From Henckelia pumila (taxonomy: Eukaryota; Streptophyta; Magnoliopsida; Lamiales; Gesneriaceae): a stretch of DNA of 64,000 nucleotides. The stretch is taken from contig NW_027331831.1 of the NCBI RefSeq assembly GCF_033568475.1, positions 8,804,001-8,868,000 on the forward strand. Reading direction: 5' to 3'. Below the pieces are notes generated by a model that saw nothing but the letters and a program-made list of their open reading frames with translations, had not been told where the DNA came from and ran no database searches. This document shows, piece by piece, positions 22,501-31,890 of the stretch. Positions within the stretch are counted from its first letter, which is position 1. Every line of letters begins with the position of its first letter. Position numbers and translations under genes: made by a program.

Positions 22501-22751
22501 AAATTATAGCATAGTTTGTCAACAAGTAACACATCTTTAATAATGATGTTACCATGGATAATCTTACCCTTACCCACGGTTTTACCTTTGGAGTTGTCTC
22601 CAAAGCTGATCTTTGGTCCTTTGCACAACACCACTTCTGTTAGAAGTTCTGGATTCCCTGTCATGTGTCGTGAGCAACCGCTATCTAAATACCAGGTAGT
22701 GTCCTTGATAGAAGTGGTTTTCTCGCCCGTTTGGACTTTTAGTACCTGCAA
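19551..22751 (-). CDS. pol: Copia pol polyprotein (protease, integrase, reverse transcriptase, RNase H)
   Basis: The frame is open for 1066 codons and is the same frame as gag, from which it is separated by one TAG. It has no good ATG of its own; the listed start is a TTG codon, so translation presumably continues from gag. Domains in order: aspartic protease ([12 protein letters not shown], residues ~21-32); integrase zinc finger (HLWH..LNH...CPACQLGK type); integrase core with Asp, Asp and Glu in MDLFGP, SDRGTEF and ERRNRTLKE; reverse transcriptase with [11 protein letters not shown] and the catalytic YVDDI; RNase H with [15 protein letters not shown] and CDNTSA. This order (integrase before RT) defines Copia. 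The frame ends GLVDLS and TAG at 19551-19553. No internal frameshift is evident, so the enzyme looks capable of function. Confidence 0.95.
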   Translation of the reverse strand: MQVLKVQTGEKTTSIKDTTWYLDSGCSRHMTGNPELLTEVVLCKGPKISFGDNSKGKTVGKGKIIHGNIIIKDVLLVDKLCYNLISISQLCDNDHSVEFHKHTCLIKNDKGETLMTGVRDLNTYKVNWSSSHISSPTCLTAHHDKHWLWHKRLNHLNFKSIFNLRKHDLVSGLPEGDFIKDKVCPACQLGKQVRATFKNKGCMSSSKCLDLLHMDLFGPIPVRSIGGMRYALVVIDDFSRFTWVIFLSSKDQTAPHLIKLFKRLQNEQSTVIDRIRSDRGTEFLNTTLMTYLDDQGIKHELSAARSPQQNGVAERRNRTLKEATRTMIADSNVSQRLWAEAVNTACYTQNRSMINKRFNKTPYEIWNGTKPDISYFKIFGCKCFIHNNGKNHLTAFDAKADEGTFIGYSAVSRAYRVFNQRSLTVEETIHVVFDESTLCTEQTQGSINDLSHRLENTNLQEESDSDLYPPKKDDPVPSTGCDQTRPEVDPPVDNNPPANDDPVNEDVHQPIDDNPLGNYFRWNKDHPPGLVIGDPSAPRKTRGQMINEFLHAAFISQVEPKKIDEALSDASWIEAMQEELNQFTRNNVWHLVPRPKNQNVIGTRWVFRNKLDEHGTVVRNKARLVAQGFRQEEGIDFEESFAPVARLEAIRIFLAYAAFKNFKVYQMDVKSAFLNGLLQEEVYVEQPPGFVNPTHPQYIYKLDKALYGLKQAPRAWYDTLLNFLLEHDFQIGTVDKTLFKFVKGDHVLLVQIYVDDIIFGSTNPKLCSKFSKLMKEKFEMSMMGELNFFLGLQVKQLETGIFINQSKYAKELVKKFGMEQCSTVSTPMSTSIKLDKDEGGIPVEVTMYRGLIGSLLYLTASRPDIMYSVCLCARFQAAPKQSHFIATKRILKYIKGTTNVGLWYPKDSNLNLIGYSDADYAGCRIDRKSTSGTCQFLGDRLISWSSKKHTSIATSTAEAEYLAAGSCCAQILWIQQQLNDYGIRSSEAPIYCDNTSAIAITHNPVMHSRTKHIDVRHHFIRDHVLKKEIRLEYISTDQQAADIFTKPLPDAKFSYLRNILGLVDLS

Positions 22752-22778
22752 AGAGTGAAGAACTTTTGGTACCCATAT

Positions 22779-24791
22779 CTAGTAGGGTCCAGGTCGGATT
22801 AGCCCTTTCGGGACCCACACCTGGAACACCCTTACAGGTTTGCCCGTGTGTGTGTCCAGAAATCTGTGCGGTCGATAGGCAGTAAATGTGTGTGCTTGTG
22901 AGGTTGCTGTGTGCTGCTTGCCTTTTTGATTTTCATCAGTTAGCCTGTACCTCTTTTGAACTGGCCTGCAATTAAAGTACTGGTAAGGCTTCTCCTTTGA
23001 CCATCTTTTCTTAGAGTAGTTAGACTCATTCCATGGCCTTTTGAAATTAGATTGGTTTCCCTTTCTTCTTTCATTAGGTTTTGGCTTGATCCAAGTTCCT
23101 CTTTGATTAGAGGTCTGGGGATCCACATATCCCAGCCCTCTATGCTTAGAGCTTCGTTCGTTAGATACTTTCTGATTTTTGTCAAAGCTGCACTTATCGT
23201 GTTCATATATCGTGCTGGACCTGACAAATCTTATTTTGTTAAGATTGCCTTTGTCCAGGCTTGACTGAATACAGGATTCCATAGACTGTTCATTTGTTCC
23301 AAACCCTAGACCGGTTTTATCATGTACCGGTCTTTGGATTTCTTGAATCTTGTCAATGGTTACAGAAGATTTATTCCAAGCCTTAATGGTTTCAAGTAGT
23401 TTTTTATTCTCAATCAAGGTAGCTTGGAATACTCTTTTCAAGGTGTCGTTCTCAGTAGCCAGCAGACTTAGCTTGACCTTAAGACCATCAAGCTCTTTTT
23501 GCTGCATGCAGCTTGATTTGCTTGACTTATCTTTTAGGTCAGCTCTTTCTGCCTTTACTTCCTCGAACTCCTTGGATAATGCTTTGTATTCATTAGCCAT
23601 TTCGTGTAAAGCAGTAACTAAATCACTGTGAGTAAATTCAGGTGAGCCAAAGTCAAATACCTCCTCAGCTTCTTCTTCGATGTCGGCCATAAGGCATTCC
23701 ACTTTTTCATCATCGCTGTCATCTGAAGAGCTTCCGGTATTGGAGTTGTCAGAGTCAGACTCAGCCCACTTGCTTTTGCTTTCGTCTGCTACTAGAACCC
23801 TTTGGTCTCTTCCTTTTCTAAACGTCCTTTTATCCTCCTTACCCCTTCTTCTTTCGGAGAATTGCTTCTGATCATTGTTCTTAGGCTTGGTGCAGTCCGC
23901 AATGAAGTGGTCTGACTTGCCACAGTTAAAACAAGTAGGACCATCCTTTGTATGGTCCGATTTATGATAATTTTTAAATTTAGAATTGTTTTTACGCATA
24001 AATCTACCAAATTTCTTGACAAAGAGTGTCATGGCTTCATTGCTGATTTGCTCAGCTGATCTCTTTGGAGCTTCCTCGACCGGTGGACATATCACGGTTG
24101 AGGTTAAGGCCTTGGTTGGTTGAGAAGTAGATGGTTCATCTTCTGTTCTCATGTTGAGCTCGAACTCGTAGGCTTTGAGATCTGCAAAGAGATCATGCAG
24201 TTCAACCTTGCTTAAGTCTTTTGACTCTCTCATGGCCACTGTCTTGATCTCCCATTCTTTGGGTAAAGCTCTCATAACCTTCACAGCAATTTCACGGTTA
24301 GTATAAGTTTTACCTAAAGCAATAAGATCACAGATGATACTACTGAACCGTTCATCAAATTCAGCCATGGTTTCCCCTGGCTTCATTTTGGCGTTGTCAT
24401 ATTTTTGAATGGCCAAAGTGAGCTTGTTTTCCTTTGTCTGGTCATTCCCTTCACATAGCTGAGTGAGCTTCTCCCAAATCTCCTTTGCTGTGGAACATGA
24501 CTTGATTTTGCTGAACATATTCTTATCCAGTGTTTTGTATAGGATGTCCCGGGCCACATTGTCAAGATTGGCCTTCTTTTTGTCCTCAGTGGTCCACTCA
24601 GCTCTTGGTTTCTCAATCATTTGTCCTGCACCATCGGCTAGAGCTGGGTTGACCTTCATAATTTTGATAAGACCGTCTGTTATGACATATAGCATGTCAT
24701 CATCCTGTGCTGCAAGATGTGCCTGCATGCGAATTTTCCAATCATCATACTCTTCTTTAGAAAACATAGGAATTCTGTTGAAAGAAGTCAT
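22779..24791 (-). CDS. gag: Copia gag polyprotein, 670 aa
   Basis: The ATG at 24791 is the first after the primer binding site. The N-terminal half is the plant Copia gag fold (UBN2-type: DDWKIRMQAHL, EIWEKLTQLCEG, ALPKEW). A CCHC zinc knuckle (CFNCGKSDHFIADC) sits at residues 287-300. A Ser/Asp/Glu-rich linker follows (~345-385), then a coiled coil (~390-480) and a basic C-terminal region rich in Lys, Arg and Asn. Gag packages the RNA and builds virus-like particles in the cytoplasm. The frame ends at TAG (22781-22779). Downstream of that stop the same frame continues without interruption through protease and the rest of pol. Alternative view: a recent nonsense mutation in a single gag-pol ORF. 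Confidence 0.93.
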   Translation of the reverse strand: MTSFNRIPMFSKEEYDDWKIRMQAHLAAQDDDMLYVITDGLIKIMKVNPALADGAGQMIEKPRAEWTTEDKKKANLDNVARDILYKTLDKNMFSKIKSCSTAKEIWEKLTQLCEGNDQTKENKLTLAIQKYDNAKMKPGETMAEFDERFSSIICDLIALGKTYTNREIAVKVMRALPKEWEIKTVAMRESKDLSKVELHDLFADLKAYEFELNMRTEDEPSTSQPTKALTSTVICPPVEEAPKRSAEQISNEAMTLFVKKFGRFMRKNNSKFKNYHKSDHTKDGPTCFNCGKSDHFIADCTKPKNNDQKQFSERRRGKEDKRTFRKGRDQRVLVADESKSKWAESDSDNSNTGSSSDDSDDEKVECLMADIEEEAEEVFDFGSPEFTHSDLVTALHEMANEYKALSKEFEEVKAERADLKDKSSKSSCMQQKELDGLKVKLSLLATENDTLKRVFQATLIENKKLLETIKAWNKSSVTIDKIQEIQRPVHDKTGLGFGTNEQSMESCIQSSLDKGNLNKIRFVRSSTIYEHDKCSFDKNQKVSNERSSKHRGLGYVDPQTSNQRGTWIKPKPNERRKGNQSNFKRPWNESNYSKKRWSKEKPYQYFNCRPVQKRYRLTDENQKGKQHTATSQAHTFTAYRPHRFLDTHTGKPVRVFQVWVPKGLIRPGPY

Positions 24792-24827
24792 GATTTTAAA
24801 ACTTCAGATCAGCAGTTGAGAAAGGAA

Positions 24828-24842
24828 CCTGCTTTGATACCA
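24828..24842 (-). promoter_or_regulatory. Primer binding site (initiator-Met tRNA type)
   Basis: The minus strand reads TGGTATCAAAGCAGG, two bases inside the 5' LTR. TGGTATCA... is complementary to the 3' end of plant initiator tRNA-Met, the usual primer of Copia elements. Confidence 0.85.
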
Positions 24843-24844
24843 CT

Positions 24845-26195
24845 TGTTGGGATCGGTTCAGAGGGTAGAGGGGGGGGGGTGAATACACTCTGAAACTTTT
24901 TTTCTTCTTCTTTAAAATGATCAAGTGAGGTTTAGTTCACTTAATCTGTTTTCTCAACTTCTAAAACGGTTTGAACAACTTAAATAGTGCGGAAATAGTT
25001 CAGAGGTTTTAGTGATGCAAAGTTTATAATGCAATGTATGAGCAGAATGTAAGATAAATAGCAGTAAAGACTAAGGCACGATTTATGGAAGTTCGAAGGC
25101 TTAATCCTTCTACGTCTCCCCTTCTTCCACTTAGGAAGGAATTCACTAGAAGACTTTGGTTATTACAACGTCTTGTAATACACCCACTTCAGACTTAGGA
25201 CTTATCCAATGCCTAATCCGAAACTCCTAGATTTACACAGATAAGATTCTCAGTTCTTATCAGACTGGTGGAAGCTTTCAGAGTAGCTTCAATTCTCTTC
25301 AACAATGAGTATAGTTGAGTTGAGCTTCTCAAACTGCAGAGCGGTCGAGAGGCTTGAAAACCCTAGGATGATCCTTGACGATCAGATATGTGAACTGTAG
25401 GCGAGGGTTTATTTGAGCAGCAAATGAATGATCTTGTAAGTGTGCTCAAGTATATCAGATGAGGACTTCTGATATTATTCAAGTGATTGAGTTGATTGAG
25501 ATTTTTCTGAATTGCTTGTCTCTCTTTGTTGTCTACCCCTTTTTTTTTGTTGTTGTTCTTTTCACTTCTTGAGCAATCTTCTCTTTATATAGGTCAATCA
25601 TCAACGTCTTTATTTTGAACGTTCTGATGCTGCATTGAATGCACATTTAATGCTCATAAATGCATTGATGATTCTGCATGAAGATCGTACACTGCAGACA
25701 ACTTCCAGGGTCCAAAACTGGAATAAACGGTCGAATGCTTTATCTGTAGTCATTCTGTGTTTTTGCCATTTTGGTGCAACCTGTTGTCTCGATTTGCAGG
25801 AGTCAACATATCTTCTGACACGCCGGTTCTGCTTTTAATAAAAGATCTTGCAAAGAACATCTTGTCACAGGTACTTGTCTTGAGATATCCTGATAAGCAG
25901 TTGACATTCTACCTGTAGAGATATTTGTCCTCTGCTGGTTTGAATAACCAGTCGATAAGCTTGTGACTTCAACCGGTCGAGAGACAAAGGCGGTTGACAA
26001 GCTTCCGGTAGATAGATTTATCCTCTGCTGGTTTTGATAGCCAGTCGATAGGCTTGTGACTTCAGCCGGTCGAGAGCAAAGGCGGTTGACAAGCTTCCGG
26101 TAGAAGTTGTAGTAGATTCCTGAAATACAATGGTTGGCAGCACATTCCTATACAATGAGTTGTTGTTTGTTATCACCAAAATATCGGATTCAACA
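24845..26195 (-). repeat. 5' LTR of the Copia element
   Basis: The LTR is 1351 bp and nearly identical to 14951-16300. It acts as the element promoter: the minus strand has TATATAAA at 25591-25584, about 600 bp from the start of the LTR. The U3 tandem units are at 25916-26101. Confidence 0.95.
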
Positions 26196-26200
26196 ACTGT

Positions 26201-27931
26201 TTTTTTTTTTTTTTGAAGCCCATCTTGAAACACTTTTGATTCCTAGACATTTCAACATAACACTTTTATTCTATAAAGTTCGAAATTTGCAACATAATTA
26301 GTATTTTCCATTAATGTTTTAGTTAAATATAATGTTATGAACTAATTTATGATATTTATTAAATTTTAGGGACCAAAAATGAACAAACATCAATAACAAA
26401 AATATTATGAAAGCTAAAAACCCTGACTAATCACAAATCTACAACATAAATATATTTATTATTTTTTATAATATTATTATATGCAAATAAATTTATTATA
26501 GTTTTTTTTAAAATTATTGTATGATTTTTTAACTAAATATTTTATTTAATTTTGATCTGTTTATCAAAAAAAATTCTAATATTGATATAAAAAATTAATA
26601 TAAAGTTCTATTAATATATATATGACTGATATATTTATGTTGTAGATAGATATGCTATTATCTACATATATCTTTTCAAAAATTTTGTTTTCTAAATTTG
26701 ATCTGTTCATGTTGGTCCTTAAAATGGTTTTGTCTATGTTGCTCCATTTGTTCATTTTGGTCCCTAAAATGGTTTTGTCTATGTTGTCTCATTCGGATAG
26801 TGCCCGAATAGAGATCCAACGGCTTATTTTTGTTGCATTTGAGATGTTTACATTAAAATTTCAAGTAAAAAAAATGAGCCGTCAGATGCAGCACATGGGC
26901 AATGCCTATATGCTAGACCCCTTAAAATGTAATGAATTAACAATTTAATCCTTATCATTATATTTAAACATAAAATTAAAAGTTATGACTAATTTTTTAT
27001 ATTTTTTAAAGTTTAAGGACTAAAGTGTTGTTGAGTAAAAATATTGAAAGGTTAAAAATGTTTTAGTAGGAAAATATGAGGACTAAAATTATATTTTTTC
27101 ATATTTTAATATAAAAAGAAAAAATGTTATCTCCGCCAAGCGTGTTGATCTCCGATATTCGTTGTTTTTACGTGCAATGCATAAGCGACGTAGTCATAAA
27201 TATTTTATCACAGGGCTAACTGATTTGGTAAAAAGTCAAATGATGTAAAATAAATAATTTAAAATAAAAAATAAAAAAACTACTTTATATTTAAAAAAAA
27301 CACTTGCAGAATATTTAATGATAAAATAAAAATCACTGAAGTTATGATGATTCAAGTGAATCGACTCTGAAAAAATCGTGATGGTTGTAAAAAATATGAG
27401 CATATAAATTTTTTCTTCTTCAATCGATAAGCTTATAATATATTCAGAAGAAAAAATATGATTTTTCAAGTAATAGAGATTAGAACACATTATGAAAAAA
27501 TTAATATGTGAAATAATAAAAAAATACCTAATTAATTATTATAAAAGAATGAAAAAATTTTAAAGTGCAAAATTTTTTTAAATGAATCGAGCAAAATTTA
27601 TAAATAGTCAATATCTTGAAAACATGCGTTATTTCAATTTTCCCAACAAATAAAATGCAAAAATGACATAGAAAATAAAAAAAAAATGATATCATTTTTT
27701 TAAAAATATCAGAAATTAAGCACATTTCACAATTATTAACTCATAATTGCACACTTCAATTAAATCAAACAGTTCAAAAACAACAAAATCTAATTTAAAA
27801 AAACACAAAGAACGAGAGAAAACTTGAACTTTTAAAACAAGTGAGAAGAAAATTGAATATAAAATAATCGTAAAGAAGAAGATGTGATTCATCTACTTAA
27901 TTTTCATTTTTTGAAAAATATTTTTATAAAT
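26201..27931. other. AT-rich spacer between the two Copia insertions
   Basis: No gene is supported. There is a two-copy ~45-bp tandem repeat at about 26706-26795 (TTCATKTTGGTCCYTAAAAT, then GGTTTTGTCTATGTTG). Fragments with GGACCAAAAATGAACAAACA near 26370 resemble ends of the TTTGGTCC-type MITE. The remainder is low-complexity A/T. Confidence 0.45.
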
Positions 27932-27936
27932 CAAAC

Positions 27937-28034
27937 TGTTGAATCAGACATTTTGGTGATAACAAACAACAACTCATTGTATAGGAATGTGCTGCCAATC
28001 TTTTGTATTTCAGGAATCTACTACAACTCCTACC
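27937..28034 (+). repeat. Stump of the 5' LTR
   Basis: It matches the first ~97 bp of the LTR at 29841 (TGTTGAATC-GACATTTTGG through CTACAACTCCTACC), then switches to third-ORF sequence at about 28032-28036. A shared ACC at the join suggests a microhomology deletion. Confidence 0.88.
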
Positions 28035-29664
28035 GACAGCTACTGTAGAGCTCAACTTGATCATCTCTCACGTTCTGCGCACTGTCAAGCGTCACCTACA
28101 GCGCTTTGACAGATGGCATCATTCCCGTACTCACCTGACGCTTGCTCAAATATTTCCTAAGTGGAAAGCTCTGAACGTTATTGAGCAGAAGATGCTTCTT
28201 TTTGCTGACACTGAAGACATCGTGGAGGCTCTGGGAAGAAGACAGCTCATCGACTTGAAGCTTCGAGGAAGCCTGATATCTCTGTTGATTACTGAGCATC
28301 TCAAGAACTTCAAATCCAAGAGTCCTACCGCCACCGATGACTTTGTGATTTTGAGTGGACTACAGAATAGTCTACGTCAAATCACTCAACTACTTCAGCA
28401 CTTCCAAGCTCTTAACAACGTAAAGACGACAGCTTCAGCAGCTTGTATACAGGCTTATGGACTGGAAGCACAGGTGATGATGAAGACTTTTCTTACCCAA
28501 GATCAGGGTGAAGAAGACGTCTCTGCTATTACTCTTTCAGATGGGATTCTGACCGGTCTCATCACTGCTGACCTGTTTCAGTCATCCGCTCTAGGATCGA
28601 TTGTGGGAGCATCTTCATCGGTCGACCCCGCCTCAACCGCAGTCCAAGCAGTAATTCAACCGGAAGCAGCTGTGATTGCTCACTCATCTCCAGCGGCGAC
28701 CGCTCACACCTCTCCCAGTCGTCTACAAGATTTTTTAGAAGTGATTGAACAAGAAATTCCTGTCACCTCTGTGACAGAGGCTCCTTGCAGCAGTGAAGCA
28801 GTAGTGCCCCCAACAGAGATACCAAGCACTATTGTATCACTTGCACCTCCAGAACAGCCAGTGACTGATGCTGACCCAGCACTTCAACCGTCTCCATATA
28901 CTGAAAAATTTGTGGAAGATCTCCTAATGGATGAACCGAGTGCTGATCCTGCTACTCCACCAACCATCTTGGCTGCAGTCGAGACCCCTACATCTCCAAC
29001 TGTACCACTATTGGAAGGTCCATCAGCTAGCTCTCCAGCCAGATCACCAGCATCACATCATCTTGAGTCTGGCCCGGCTTCACCAAGGAATGACACACAG
29101 AGTCAAATGCTTCAGACTGATGACTCATATATTGAAGCCATGGCAGCAGCTCTGGATCACACATTGATGAATAGGCTTCATGAGCTCCTGCAAACAGTTC
29201 GATCCTTTTCACAAGCCATCACAAACACATCCTCATGGGTTGACAATTCACGCACGACGATGATTCGGCATTTTGAGACCGTGTCTAGAGACCTTGCTTA
29301 TCTGTCCAAAGAGATCACTGCCCATCATCGCACTCAAATCCAAACGCTCTCTACCGTCTCTGAACAAGTTGTCAGATCCGAAAACCGCCTTCATAGGCAG
29401 TTGAATGATCGGATGGACACTATGCAAGCTACTCTAATTGCTCAACTAGATGCAAAAATTGATACTATGCAAGCCTGCCTTGGCACTCAACTCACTGAGA
29501 TCATCCTTCGACTCAACCAAGATGATGCCAAAAAGGGGGAAGAAGAGCAACGAAGAGCAGCAGAGGCAAGAAGACGTGAAGAAGAATCCATAAGAAAGAA
29601 AGAAGCCGACAGAAGAAGAAGAGAAGACGATAGGTCAGGAGGAGCCAGTTGGTTCAAAAGATGA
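28003..29664 (+). pseudogene. 5'-truncated third ORF of the deleted Copia element, still open for 553 codons
   Basis: From about 28036 on, the frame matches residues ~486-1027 of the complete third ORF at roughly 85-90% amino-acid identity by eye. It keeps the helical block, the Ser/Thr/Pro-rich stretch, the coiled coil and the C-terminal SGGASWFKR. The first ~10 residues come from the LTR stump by read-through, so the listed ATG is accidental. There is no stop or frameshift over 1.6 kb. In the first ~270 nt of the match I counted about 22 synonymous against about 10 amino-acid-changing differences, which points to selection on the protein before the two copies stopped moving. This copy lacks the N-terminal domain and any gag or pol. 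Confidence 0.85.
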
Positions 29665-29840
29665 ACACCTTGTCTCTTCTTTACTTATCGCAGCTGTATC
29701 TCATTTTGTTTTTCTTCAGTAGGTGTAATAAGAATGCTTATTGTAATTAATGAAATTCATTCTCTCAATGAAGTTCATTTTAATGCTTTCATATTGTTTT
29801 CGGAGCACTTAAGTTTTGTCATCACCAAAAAGGGGGAAAT

Positions 29841-31088
29841 TGTTGAATCCGACATTTTGGTGATAACAAACAACAACTCATTGTATAGGAATGTGCTGCC
29901 AATCTTTTGTATTTCAGGAATCTACTACAACTCCTACCGGAAGCTTGTTAACCGCCTTTGTCTCTCGACCGGTTGCAGTCACAAGCCTATCGACTGGTTA
30001 TTCAAACCAACAGAGGATAAATCTATCTACCGGAAGAATGCCAACTGCTTATCAAGATATCTCAAGACAAATACTTGTGACAAGACGTTCATTGCAAGAT
30101 CTTTTATCAAAAGCAGAACCGGCGTATCAGAAGATCTGTTGACTCTTGCATCGAGACAACAGGTTGCACTAAAATGGCAAAAACGCAGAATGGCTACAGA
30201 TAAAGCATTCGACCGTTTATACCAGTTTTGGACCCTGGAAGTTGTCTGCATTTAAAGAAGTGTACGATCTTCATGCAGAATCATCAATGCATTTATGAAG
30301 CATTAAATGTGCATTCAATGCAGCATCAGAACGTTCAAAAATAAAGACGTTGTTGATTGACCTATATAAAGGGAAGATTGCTCAAGAAGTGAGAAGAAGA
30401 CAAACAACACGAAAAATCTTAATCAACTCAATCACTTGAATACTATCAGAAGTCCTCATCTGATATACTGAAGCAATACTTGAGCACACTTACAAGATCA
30501 TTCACTTGCTTCTCAAATAAACCCTCGCCTACAGTTTACATATCTGATCTTCAAGGATCATCCTAGGGTTTCCAAGCCTCTCGACCGCTCTGCAGTTTGA
30601 GAAGCTCAACCGGACTGTATTCATTATTGAAGAGACTTGAAGCTACTCTGAAAGCTTCCACCAGTCTGATAAGAACTGAGAATCTTATCTGTGTAAATCT
30701 AGGAGTTTCGGATTAGGCATTGGATAAGTCCTAAGTCTGAAGTGGGTGTATTGCAAGACATTGTAATAACCAAAGTCTTCTAGTGAATTCCTTCCTAAGT
30801 GGAAGAAGGGGAGACGTAGAAGGATTAAGCCTTCGAACTTCCATAAATCGTGCCTTAGTCTTTACTGCATATTTATCTTATATATTGCTCATACATCGTG
30901 TTATAACTTGCTTTTGCATCACTAAAACCTCTGAACTATTTTCGCACTATTTAAGTTGTTCAAACCGTTTTAGAAGTTGAGAAAACAGATTAAGTGAACT
31001 AAACTTCACTTGATCATTTTGAAAAGAAAGAAAATAAGTTTCAGAGTGTATTCACCCTCCCCCTCTACCCTCTGAACCGATCCCAACA
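29841..31088 (+). repeat. 3' LTR of the deleted Copia element
   Basis: The LTR is 1248 bp, TGTTGAATCC to GATCCCAACA, preceded by the polypurine tract at 29827-29840. It is clearly the same family as the LTRs at 14951 and 24845 but diverged, with a single U3 repeat unit. TATA box TATATAAA at 30363-30370. Confidence 0.93.
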
Positions 31089-31297
31089 CAAACAACACAA
31101 ATTCCACAACCATATTTAAAAAAAAATAGGATTGCAAATATGTTTCAGAAAATATGTTGAACTAAGAATTAGCTAAATAAACTTTTTTTTTTAGAAGGCT
31201 AAATAAACATTTAACATGTGTTAAGATTACTTTTAGCTTTAAATAATTACATACATATTATAACTAATAATACAAAGAAAAAATTTAAGCATCGGCT

Positions 31298-31327
31298 GGA
31301 GCCCACCCCAATCTTTGGGGTGGCTCC
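31298..31327. repeat. Strong GC-rich hairpin
   Basis: GGAGCCCACCCCAA, a TC loop, then TTTGGGGTGGCTCC fold into a stem of about 13 pairs with one bulged base. It stands in otherwise AT-rich DNA. It may be the tip of a palindromic MITE; no gene is adjacent. Confidence 0.6.
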
Positions 31328-31362
31328 GTTATTTATGCATGTGCTTATTATTAGCAAAACAA

Positions 31363-31710
31363 AGTGTTGAACAAATGATTAATTCCGAGAACTTAATTAG
31401 CATGACATTTTTTTAATGTTTTAGTTTAACCTATTTTAATGGCAGAATACTAACATTAGAGATTTGTAATGTCAGCACAATAATATTAATTATGCATGTG
31501 TTGAGATGTAAACTTTTGGATGTATGATTTCTGTATTAATACCCTATGTGTAGGGTCTCATTAACCTTTTTAATATGGCAAAGGTGTGTGAACAAATCAT
31601 TAATTCCAAGAACGTAATTAGCATGGCATCTTTTTAATATGGCAAAATTGTGTGAACAAATAATTGATTCCAAGAACTTAATTAGCATGGCATATTTTAG
31701 TATGGGTGTG
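31363..31710 (+). repeat. Three dispersed-tandem copies of a ~55-60-bp unit
   Basis: The unit GTGAACAAATNATTAATTCC, AAGAACTTAATTAGCATGGC, ATNTTTTTAATATGG occurs at about 31363-31420, 31585-31640 and 31648-31705. The last two are adjacent. Confidence 0.7.
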
Positions 31711-31849
31711 CTTAATTAGGTCTTTGCTATCATGGAGTAACACATGTGACATGACCTTATCCACATATACATTCCCCCAAACTCAACCAACACAAAAAAA
31801 TTATTGAACATTTGGCTCATGGAGATGTCAATTGATAATAGCTATATAA

Positions 31850-31890
31850 CAACAACTACTACTACTACTAATACTACTACTATTACTACT
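31850..31890. repeat. (ACT)n microsatellite
   Basis: Imperfect ACT trinucleotide run. Confidence 0.85.

Larger units (their letters stand above)
14951..26195 (-). mobile_element. Complete Copia (SIRE/Maximus-type) LTR retrotransposon with an extra ORF
   Basis: This 11,245-bp element has two near-identical LTRs (14951-16300 and 24845-26195) starting TGTTGG and ending TTCAACA. It is flanked by the 5-bp duplication ACTGT (14946-14950 and 26196-26200). In sense (minus) order it holds the 5' LTR, a methionine-initiator-type primer binding site, gag, pol in the Copia order protease-integrase-RT-RNase H, a 1027-codon extra ORF, a polypurine tract and the 3' LTR. By eye the LTRs differ at only about 6-8 positions plus homopolymer length, so the insertion is young. 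Large size, long LTRs and a third ORF after pol are features of the SIRE/Maximus Copia lineage. The gag and pol frames are separated by a single in-frame TAG, the only evident lesion. Confidence 0.95.
27937..31088 (+). mobile_element. Internally deleted Copia element of the same family
   Basis: The element is 3152 bp and flanked by the target duplication CAAAC (27932-27936 and 31089-31093). It consists of the first ~97 bp of a 5' LTR, the last ~540 codons of the third ORF, the polypurine tract and one complete 3' LTR. The rest of the 5' LTR, the primer binding site, gag, pol and the start of the third ORF are gone. Both outer ends and the target duplication are intact, so this is one insertion that later lost its interior, not a chance fragment. 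It cannot transpose by itself. Its orientation is opposite to the complete element 1.7 kb to its left. Confidence 0.92.
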
